This document shows, one piece after another, positions 1 through 5,123 of a DNA stretch of 5,123 nucleotides. The position numbers and the translations under genes were made by a program. The notes below the pieces were generated by a model, which searched no databases, was not told where the DNA came from, and saw nothing but the letters and a program-made list of their open reading frames with translations. Within the stretch, counting starts at the first letter, position 1. Every line of letters begins with the position of its first letter. This DNA is from Salinivirga sp964413185 (GTDB lineage Bacteria; Bacteroidota; Bacteroidia; Bacteroidales; Salinivirgaceae): assembly GCA_964413185.1 (NCBI GenBank), contig CAYPSX010000258.1, positions 1 to 5,123 of the forward strand, written 5' to 3'.

Positions 1-36
1 AAATTACCTGGATTTAAAGATGGAGCAGAGTTTTGA
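1..36 (+). CDS. Possible C-terminal tail of a convergent gene (partial)
   Basis: The first 36 bases read in plus frame 1 as an open stretch ending in TGA at 34-36, with the peptide KLPGFKDGAEF. It has a protein-like composition, and the minus strand here holds stop codons in all three frames. A gene ending here would converge on the tonB-like gene with a 22-base gap. Twelve open codons can easily occur by chance and I do not recognise the peptide, so this is only a suggestion. No hairpin terminator is visible between the two stops. Confidence 0.25.
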   Translation, partial: KLPGFKDGAEF

Positions 37-58
37 AAGGAAGATTAATTCATGTATG

Positions 59-925
59 CTATTGCAATACAAAGCGGTAAGTAATTGTTCCGACTTGGTA
101 TGCATCGGCCTCGTTGTCGCTGTTAAATTTAGCTTTTCGGGCTGCTTTTAGTGCAGCACTGATTAATTGATTATTGGTAGTTGTTGATCCTTTGGCCTGG
201 TAACTGGCTGAGGTTATATTTCCGTTTCTGTCTACCGTAACGCGAATGACAACTGTTCCGCTTTCATTGGTTGTGTAAACGGGTTTTGGCAGTTTTCCGC
301 CTTGTGGCGAACGGCCTTTCAGACTGTAACCTATTCCTTTGTCGCCCAAGCCTTTTCCTTCACCGTAATTGTCGGCGTTCGGGTCTCCATCGGGACTACC
401 CTGGTTGCCTGTTCCGCTTTTGTTTCCGTCTGATTCTGAGTCAGTGCCTGTATTACTGCCTTGTGAGAAGGCATTTTTTGTAAGATCGTTAATTTTTTTC
501 TTTTCCTGCTCTTCGCGTTTACGTTCTTCTTCCAGTTCGCGCTGCTTGCGTAATTCTTCTTCGCGTTCTTTTTGTTTACGAAGTTCTTCTTCCTGTTTTT
601 TTCGTTCTTCTTCCTTTTTGGCTTCTACCGCAGCAGCATCTTCAAAATCCTGGGTCATTACTTCTTCTTCGGCTTGTTCGGGTTCGGTTGGTGGCGGGGT
701 AGTTTCTTCGGGCACAGAAACAGGTTCTGGCGCTGTTTGGCCGCTGGTTTCTATTTCACCCATTCCGGCATCATCGTAACCCAGGTTTACAAGAATTCCT
801 TCTTCTTCCGGCAAGGGTAGTGGAGTTGAGAAACCTAATAAAATAAGCAATACTAGCACTGCTCCGGTGAAAATGGAGGTTCCCCAGATGGCTATTCGCT
901 TATTTTTTTTCCGGTTCTCAATCAT
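59..925 (-). CDS. tonB: TonB-family energy transducer (TolA-like coiled-coil form)
   Basis: This 288-residue protein couples the ExbB-ExbD proton motor to outer-membrane partners across the periplasm. It has a short basic cytoplasmic start and one membrane helix at about residues 11-33. A Pro/Glu-rich segment follows at about 62-90, then a highly charged Lys/Glu/Arg coiled coil at about 95-146. Next come a Gly/Asn/Asp/Ser-rich flexible linker at about 153-198 and a C-terminal TonB domain at about 203-288. The C-terminal domain shows the family pattern of a VVIRVTVDRNGNI strand pair, a GSTTTNNQL segment, an AALKAARKAKF helix and a final GTITYRFVLQ strand. It is the last gene of an exbB-exbD-tonB operon, 19 bases after exbD. 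The leader is A/T-rich without a Shine-Dalgarno, as is usual in Bacteroidota. The long coiled coil recalls TolA, so a Tol-like envelope role is an alternative to nutrient uptake. Confidence 0.9.
   Translation of the reverse strand: MIENRKKNKRIAIWGTSIFTGAVLVLLILLGFSTPLPLPEEEGILVNLGYDDAGMGEIETSGQTAPEPVSVPEETTPPPTEPEQAEEEVMTQDFEDAAAVEAKKEEERKKQEEELRKQKEREEELRKQRELEEERKREEQEKKKINDLTKNAFSQGSNTGTDSESDGNKSGTGNQGSPDGDPNADNYGEGKGLGDKGIGYSLKGRSPQGGKLPKPVYTTNESGTVVIRVTVDRNGNITSASYQAKGSTTTNNQLISAALKAARKAKFNSDNEADAYQVGTITYRFVLQ
494..619 (-). repeat. Low-complexity Lys/Glu/Arg coiled-coil coding repeat inside the tonB-like gene
   Basis: Residues 103-144 of the TonB-like protein are almost wholly K, E, R and Q with spaced leucines. 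They include near-repeats of the unit EEELRKQ (at about 112-118 and 122-128). On the plus strand this appears as a run of related ttcttc/cgttc/tttacg words. The repetition produces false Ser/Arg/Phe-rich plus-strand reading frames over the same bases. It is a structural spacer in the protein, not a mobile or regulatory repeat. Confidence 0.7.
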
Positions 926-944
926 CTATATATATTTTACGTTT

Positions 945-1352
945 TTATTGGCCGCTTGTTGCCAGAATAAGCTTGTATTTATTTCTTTTAGCTATGTTCA
1001 TTACTTTTACAACATGCTCTATGGGAACACGTTTATCGGCATGGAGCGATATAGTGGGTGGTTCGGCAAATGCATCGGCCGGACCTAGTTCTTTTTGCAG
1101 TTTACGTTCCAGCATACTAAATGGGACTTCTTGTGTTCCAACGGCATATCGTAAATCTTGTGTGATGCTTACAGAAACCAGGGGCTTGTTGGCCCGGGTT
1201 TGGTTTTTACTCTGTGGCAACAAAAGTTTCAATGCATTGGGTGATATTAGTGTACTTGTGACCATGAAAAAAATCAACAACAGGAAAACAATGTCTGTCA
1301 TGGACGACATGCTGAAACTCGATTCTATTTTATTGCGTCGTTTGATGGCCAT
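945..1352 (-). CDS. exbD: Biopolymer transport protein ExbD/TolR
   Basis: This 135-residue protein has the usual ExbD/TolR length. It is the small, single-membrane-pass subunit of the proton motor and sits inside the ExbB pore. After a short basic N-terminus there is one transmembrane helix at about residues 19-38. The conserved Asp20, in SSMTDIVFLLLIFF, matches the protonatable aspartate of the family. The remainder, about 42-135, is the periplasmic domain, which ends in the family-typical pattern of a strand with ISLHADKRVPIEHVVKVMN and then a KLILAT strand. Its ATG follows the exbB stop after only 6 bases, so the two are probably translationally coupled. The tonB-like gene follows 19 bases downstream. 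No key residue is missing. Confidence 0.95.
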   Translation of the reverse strand: MAIKRRNKIESSFSMSSMTDIVFLLLIFFMVTSTLISPNALKLLLPQSKNQTRANKPLVSVSITQDLRYAVGTQEVPFSMLERKLQKELGPADAFAEPPTISLHADKRVPIEHVVKVMNIAKRNKYKLILATSGQ

Positions 1353-1358
1353 ATTGGA

Positions 1359-2054
1359 TTAATTTGCAGGTTCGTTCAATAAGTCCATAAACTCTGACGT
1401 GCGCGCCTCCAGCCTGAAAATAAGTTTTTCTACTCTGGCTACCAGTATGTTGTATGCGAAATAGGCTAAAATACCTACAATTAGTCCTGCAACAGTGGTT
1501 ACCATAGCTGTATAAATTCCATTTGAAAGCAAGGTGACATCAATATTATTGCCGGCACTGGCCATGTCGTAAAATGCTTTTATCATTCCCATTACGGTTC
1601 CAAGGAAACCGATCATAGGAGCACCGCCGGCAGTGGTTGCCAAAATGGGCAGTCCCTTTTCGAGCCTGGCTGTTTCCAGGTTGGCAATGTTTTCAATGGC
1701 CGTATTGATATCGTTCAAAGGTCTGCCAATTCGGTTGATCCCGGTTTGGATCATGCGGGCAGTAATGCTGTTGGTTGATTGACAAAGACTGTGCGCTGCA
1801 TCAATTTTTCCTTCATGGATATAATCTTTTATCCGGTTCATGAAACTTGTGTCTTCTTTTGAGGCGTCTTTTAATGCAAAATAGCGCTCAAAGAAAATAT
1901 AAACGGATATTATTAATAATACCACGATTGGTATCATGATAACGCCGCCTTTCATGGCTAAATCAAAAAAAGATAAGGTTAACGCACCTTCACCCTGAGC
2001 TGCATTTGCTGCTGTATCGGCTACCTGATTTACTTGCAAAAATATTCCTGTCAT
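1359..2054 (-). CDS. exbB: MotA/TolQ/ExbB proton channel family protein
   Basis: This 231-residue protein forms the pore of the ExbB-ExbD motor in the inner membrane. Three membrane segments are visible. TM1 lies at about residues 36-55 and ends in the family ER pair (Glu56-Arg57). TM2 lies at about 135-158 and contains PMIGFLGTVMGMIKAF, the signature of the family. TM3 lies at about 178-204 with YTAMVTTVAGLIVGIL. Thr153 and Thr186/187 sit where the family has conserved pore-lining threonines. The segment between TM1 and TM2 is the cytoplasmic loop. The N-terminal leader before TM1 (LQVNQVADTAANAAQGEG) resembles Bacteroidota ExbB proteins and supports the ATG at 2054, although an in-frame Met34 exists. 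It is the first gene of the operon, with an A-rich leader and no Shine-Dalgarno. Confidence 0.95.
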   Translation of the reverse strand: MTGIFLQVNQVADTAANAAQGEGALTLSFFDLAMKGGVIMIPIVVLLIISVYIFFERYFALKDASKEDTSFMNRIKDYIHEGKIDAAHSLCQSTNSITARMIQTGINRIGRPLNDINTAIENIANLETARLEKGLPILATTAGGAPMIGFLGTVMGMIKAFYDMASAGNNIDVTLLSNGIYTAMVTTVAGLIVGILAYFAYNILVARVEKLIFRLEARTSEFMDLLNEPAN

Positions 2055-2074
2055 TTCGTTTAAATTTTTCGCGG

Positions 2075-2088
2075 TTAAAACGTTTTAA
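2075..2088. promoter_or_regulatory. 14-bp perfect palindrome upstream of exbB
   Basis: The bases TTAAAACGTTTTAA form a perfect, loop-free palindrome 20 bases before the exbB start codon. A loop-free palindrome in an upstream region is the shape of a dimeric regulator's binding site, but it is AT-rich and could be chance. No known operator consensus is matched. A few bases further upstream lies TAATTTCG, one mismatch from the Bacteroidota TAnnTTTG element. If that element is used, the palindrome would fall at or just after the transcription start, a position suited to repression. Confidence 0.2.
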
Positions 2089-2168
2089 AGCCCGAAATTA
2101 TTATAAATTTTTCATACTACCCACAATTGCGGTATGATAATTCCGGCAAAAACCTGACCGTTGTCCGT

Positions 2169-3641
2169 TTAGATACAAATTTTTTTATCGAGTGTTTGAG
2201 TTTTTGACGTATTTTCGGCTTTAACTTTTCCATTTGATTGCATGTGCCACTGCACAATGGTTTCTTTGTTTTTTATATTGTGAGAAATATCTACTGCCCT
2301 CGCTTTATTATTATGCACAATTTTTATTTGGTTGAGAAAGATTCCATTTTTCAATGAATTATTGATGAATGCTTTGGCAACATTAGTGTGTGGGGCAATG
2401 AGTGTGAATTCTATTAAATGGCGCTGTGCCGGCGTGATTTCAAGGTAGGTTATTTGGTTGATTAAGTGACCGTAAATGTCGGTTTTTGATTCACCGTAAA
2501 GTTTGTCGTACGGGCTGATATGTGCTAAATATGTTGTTTTATCAGGCAAGGTAACCACCAGGCCGGTGCATTCTGAAATACCGTGCGTGTATAAAGGTTT
2601 ATTTTCACTGCGTTTGTACTCATCTATACCAACATCGATATAGTTTTTAAACGTTTGTGGCTTTATGTATTTATGTTGAGAGATATTAAGAGCTTTCGAA
2701 AGACAGCTGTCCATTTTTTCAGGATATTCTTCAAAATAGTTGGTAAGTACTTCTGCCTCATTGATTTTTGCAATTATGAGCCATTCATGACCAAAAATGG
2801 AGCAAACTTCGAAGGAGCTCATTACCTGAAACCCCCGATAATCGGTTACTTTTTTATGGCCTTTCTTTTGAGCAAATTTGCTCATTATATTTTCTTTGGC
2901 CAGTTGTTGCTTAAGAATGGTTGTTTTTGTTTTAAAACGAGAGTCGGTAAGCATGTAGTGTTTTTTGTTTACCAGAATTACTTCTCCGGTTGCTCCAAGG
3001 CTTTTATTTAGCGAGAATATTTTGTTTATTCTGTCTATGGAGAACTGCAAGATTATCCAACCAATATAGGCTGTGTCTGCTTTAACAGGCTCGATAAAAA
3101 AGGCTGATGGCTCTTGTGAAACGTCATAAAATTGAAAATCGACGAAGGATTCTTTTGTATGTTTTTTAAGCTTTTTTGAAAGTTCTGTATTGTTGAGTTT
3201 TTTGCTAAAAACATTACTTTGGAAATCACCTTCTTTCTTAATTGTGTAGAATATATTGCCTAATGTGTCAATCATTAATATATCGTAGAAAGTGTTGTAA
3301 TTTTGTATGTAATGTTTTTTAATGGATGTTTCAATTTTATTGTTCTCTCTCAATAATGCAGGTGTAATTTTTTCCTTATTTATTTGCCTGAACGCCATTT
3401 GCAGGTTAAAGAAATTTTGAAGTAGTTTGTCTTCTTGTACATTTGCAGCTTTATGCTTGATATTTTGTAAATAGGTATTGAGTTCTTTTTCTTTTGTTTG
3501 GACTGCTGAATCGAGTATGCCTATATAATTACTAAGGTATGTATTGTAGGTAATTGTATTGTTTTTTTGGGTATGCTTCTCCTTACACTGTGTCAATAAT
3601 ATGGTGAGGGTAGCTGTCAGAATGAAAATAATACGTTCCAT
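2169..3641 (-). CDS. Predicted lipoprotein: Cache sensor domain fused to a divergent CheD-like domain
   Basis: This 490-residue protein has two recognisable parts. The N-terminus has a hydrophobic signal (about 3-17) and a candidate lipobox LTQC with Cys19; Gln before the Cys is unusual. A helical stretch (about 35-115) leads into a Cache region like that of chemoreceptors: FYDILMIDTLGNIFYTIKKE (118-137), FVDFQFY (166-172), AFFIEPV (180-186), a GATGEVILV segment (216-224) and TDSRF (232-236). It closes with HEWLIIAKINEAEVL (285-299). Residues about 333-476 resemble CheD: VGIDEY (337-342), then THGISEC and YLAHISP. Thr352 and Cys358 have the six-residue spacing of the CheD Thr/Cys pair, and His374 lies where the catalytic His is expected, one residue closer. 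Later CheD glycine motifs are not clear. No membrane helix follows the Cache region, unlike true chemoreceptors. The Cache call is firm, the CheD call moderate, and the deamidase activity and extracytoplasmic location are inferred. The gene is AT-rich and stands alone between 114- and 117-base spacers. Confidence 0.65.
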   Translation of the reverse strand: MERIIFILTATLTILLTQCKEKHTQKNNTITYNTYLSNYIGILDSAVQTKEKELNTYLQNIKHKAANVQEDKLLQNFFNLQMAFRQINKEKITPALLRENNKIETSIKKHYIQNYNTFYDILMIDTLGNIFYTIKKEGDFQSNVFSKKLNNTELSKKLKKHTKESFVDFQFYDVSQEPSAFFIEPVKADTAYIGWIILQFSIDRINKIFSLNKSLGATGEVILVNKKHYMLTDSRFKTKTTILKQQLAKENIMSKFAQKKGHKKVTDYRGFQVMSSFEVCSIFGHEWLIIAKINEAEVLTNYFEEYPEKMDSCLSKALNISQHKYIKPQTFKNYIDVGIDEYKRSENKPLYTHGISECTGLVVTLPDKTTYLAHISPYDKLYGESKTDIYGHLINQITYLEITPAQRHLIEFTLIAPHTNVAKAFINNSLKNGIFLNQIKIVHNNKARAVDISHNIKNKETIVQWHMQSNGKVKAENTSKTQTLDKKICI

Positions 3642-3657
3642 TTATTGATTTTTTTTT

Positions 3658-3688
3658 CAAATCTATGTAATTATAGCCCAAAGTACAA
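3658..3688 (-). promoter_or_regulatory. Bacteroidota-type promoter for the Cache/CheD-like gene
   Basis: On the minus strand TAGATTTG (3658-3665) is an exact match to the Bacteroidota -7 consensus TAnnTTTG. A TTG at 3686-3688, 20 bases upstream, fits the -33 element. The -7 box ends 16 bases before the ATG at 3641, so the leader would be only about ten bases, A-rich and without a Shine-Dalgarno. This supports the ATG at 3641 and separate transcription from the upstream ligase fusion gene. The match is by eye and the region is AT-rich, so chance remains possible. Confidence 0.45.
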
Positions 3689-3758
3689 GGTAAATTTCTT
3701 GCATTTTATATTGGTTTAAATAAAATAACATTATTTGCAAAGTGAAATTACGTGGTTT

Positions 3759-4861
3759 TTATTCGCAAACTTCTTCTTTAATTTTATTTTTCACTTCGTT
3801 AGCCAGCGAGTCAAAGTTGTGATCCTCCGGATAAACCGGTGATTTGTATGTAACGTTTACCCTGGTGAAAAGCCGGGGCATTTTTTTACCACGTGGCAGA
3901 GCTCTGTATGCACCATCAATGGCCACAGGAACTACCGGAACATTCAGTTCTTTGCTTAAAATGGCAAAGGTTTTTTTGAAGTCGCCAATTTTACCTGTCT
4001 GTGTACGTGTTCCCTCGGGAAAGATGACTACTTTTTTGTTTTGTTTTAGTGTTTCAGCGAGTTTTTGTATAGATTCTTTTAATCCCTGGTTGAGGTCGAC
4101 TACAATTACATTGTGTTTTCCTGCCATGAAATTCATGAATTTTGATTTTACATGCTTTCGTTTGGCATAGAAAAATGTTTGTCTGAGTTCTTTATTGCTC
4201 AGGAAAGCCGTTGCAAAAAGGGCGTCAAAATAGCTTTGATGGTTGGGAGCAATAATGGCCGGACCTTTAGGTATATTTTCTTTACCTGTACTTTTCAATC
4301 GAAATAATACTAAAAATAAGTATTTTAATCCTTTGATTAGCAAGATTTGGCTGAACCACGATTTTGGAAGCTTCAGGTTTACCTTCTCTTTTAAAATGGC
4401 TGACCAGTCAGGCATTTCAAAATTTTGAAATGCTTTATTTTCTCTGATGTGATCAGCAATTTTTCCAATAGACGGAAATCTTCTTAGTTTTTCTTCATCA
4501 ATTTTTACTCCAAACGTACGCTCAATAAACTCTATAAAGGATAATTTATCCAGAGAATCGAGCGCAATATCAATTTCAATATGATGTTCCGGCGAAATGT
4601 TCATGTCTACCTGCTGCTCCAGGAACGATTTAAGTACCTGGTATTCTTCTGAACCATCTTGGTGCTCTGAGGTAATTTTGCTTTCTGTCGGGTTATTGAA
4701 GAGTTCTGGCAGTTTGAATCGTTGAATTTTTCCCAGTCGTGTTCTGGGAAGCTCTCCATCGATGATTGCAAATTTCATTATTCGTTTGTATGAAGTAACC
4801 TGATTGTTGAATTTTGGAAGTACTTCTTTCTTGAAAAAATGATTGATATCCTGAATTTTAT
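3759..4861 (-). CDS. Acyl ligase C-terminus + ACP + PlsC acyltransferase (3' part of gap-split gene)
   Basis: This piece continues the ligase at 4872-5123 across the assembly gap. Reading in from the gap, 27 codons (KIQDINHFFKKEVLPK onward) precede the Met at 4778. They match the last part of the ANL ligase C-terminal subdomain, so that Met is internal and not a start. Numbering from it, ELPRTRLGKIQRF carries the ligase A10 motif with catalytic Lys17. An acyl carrier domain spans about 44-115, with Ser75 in LDSLDKL as the phosphopantetheine site. A PlsC domain spans about 160-339: NHQSYFD with His180 and Asp185, a GKHNVIVVD segment (220-228), FPEGTRT with Glu255, and VPVVPVAIDGA (280-290). 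The combined enzyme probably activates a free fatty acid, holds it on its own carrier and transfers it to a lysophospholipid or glycerol phosphate at the inner membrane. This is similar in aim to E. coli Aas but with the opposite domain order and an added ACP. The substrate is not known. Confidence 0.85.
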
Positions 4862-4871
4862 NNNNNNNNNN
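4862..4871. other. Assembly gap (10 N)
   Basis: Ten N bases interrupt the ligase gene. The left and right reading frames disagree over ten bases. Restoring one frame requires a true gap length of 2 modulo 3, so ten is a placeholder and not the real length. Comparison with remembered family sequences suggests that roughly seven or eight residues (about 20-26 bases) are missing between PNME on one side and KIQDINHF on the other. That size is an estimate. Confidence 0.95.
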
Positions 4872-5123
4872 TTTTCCATATTCGGAATCAATAAAGCATG
4901 CAGGAAGCCTTTGTTTAGAAACAAGGCTGCTTCTGCAATGTGTGGGAAGTCTTCAAGCTTTTGTTCCAGCAGCACAGGATTGATGTTCTTTCCGCTGGGC
5001 AAAACGATAATGTCTTTTTTTCGTCCGGTAATATGCAGAAAGCCTTTTTTATCAATTTTACCCAAATCGCCGGTATATAACCAACCGTCCACTATGGTTT
5101 CTCTGGTTTTTTCAGGGTCATTG
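4872..5123 (-). CDS. ANL-family fatty acyl ligase, internal fragment (5' part of gap-split gene)
   Basis: This fragment is open from the window edge to the assembly gap and is the middle of an AMP-forming acyl-CoA/acyl-ACP synthetase-like domain. The reading frame continues upstream of the GTG at 5092 (NDPEKTRETIVDGWLYTGDL), so that GTG codes an internal valine and the real start lies outside the window. Motifs in order are YTGDLG (A7, with the Asp that binds the ribose of AMP in this family) and GRKKDIIVLPSGKNINP (the A8 hinge region). A strand region AALFLNKGFLHALLIPNM follows. The GKNINP form is typical of long-chain fatty acyl ligases. The ligase enters the gap here and its last part, with the catalytic lysine, resumes at 4859 in the piece ending at 3759. 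Fatty acid chain length and acceptor cannot be told from the fragment. Confidence 0.85.

Noticed and set aside
369..779. Plus-strand open frames over the tonB-like gene, including one rich in Ser/Arg/Phe
   Set aside because: They are antisense shadows of the low-complexity Lys/Glu/Arg coiled-coil coding region and match no family.
973..1362. Plus-strand 129-codon open frame
   Set aside because: It lies entirely opposite exbD, whose motifs and operon position are convincing.
2086..2134. Candidate promoter for exbB: TAATTTCG with TTG 23 bases upstream
   Set aside because: The -7 box has one mismatch and the spacing is longer than usual, so it is too weak to list as a feature.
2113..2136. Inverted repeat CATAC...GTATG between exbB and the Cache/CheD-like gene, considered as a terminator
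   Set aside because: The stem is short with a bulge, and no U-run follows it on the minus strand.
2655..3011. Plus-strand 118-codon open frame rich in Phe/Tyr/Lys
   Set aside because: It is opposite the Cache/CheD-like gene and its composition is what the complement of an AT-rich gene gives.
3718..3736. AAATAA...TTATTT inverted repeat after the ligase fusion gene
   Set aside because: It is a six-base A/T-only stem, expected by chance in this sequence and too weak for a terminator.
3844..4170. Plus-strand open frames opposite the PlsC domain (also 4243-4428)
   Set aside because: The minus strand carries clear PlsC motifs here and the plus frames show no family features.
4778..5092. A 104-codon ligase-like gene starting with GTG at 5092 and ending in TAA at 4778
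   Set aside because: The frame extends upstream of the GTG with ligase sequence, and its C-terminal 27 residues after the gap are out of frame with the family. Both ends are artefacts.

Overview
The window looks like a chromosomal piece of a Bacteroidota genome. The signs are an ExbB-ExbD-TonB set with the Bacteroidota style of TonB protein, A-rich leaders without a clear Shine-Dalgarno in front of starts, a TAnnTTTG promoter element, and an acyl ligase-ACP-acyltransferase fusion. The lineage is inferred from these traits and not from any marker gene. All well-supported genes lie on the minus strand, so in transcription order the window reads from its right end to its left end. It contains a 10-N assembly gap at 4862-4871. 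No gene-free stretch exceeds about 120 bases.

Right end (3759-5123): one gene, cut by the window edge at its 5' end and interrupted by the gap. It encodes an ANL-family fatty acyl ligase followed by an acyl carrier protein domain and a PlsC-type acyltransferase. The two sides of the gap lie in different frames, so an automatic caller would report a short ligase fragment and a separate acyltransferase with a false start. Homology across the junction says they are one protein.

Middle (2169-3641): the most interesting gene. It encodes a 490-residue predicted lipoprotein or membrane-anchored protein with a chemoreceptor-like Cache sensor region. This is followed by a divergent CheD-like domain that keeps the Thr/Cys/His spacing of the CheD deamidase active site. 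It has its own plausible promoter, is visibly more AT-rich than the operon to its left, and has no chemotaxis gene beside it in this window.

Left (59-2054): a compact operon in the order exbB, exbD, tonB-like. It is an inner-membrane proton-driven motor with a periplasm-spanning coupling protein, used to energise outer-membrane transporters or, given the TolA-like coiled coil, possibly envelope maintenance. The first 36 bases may be the tail of a convergent plus-strand gene.
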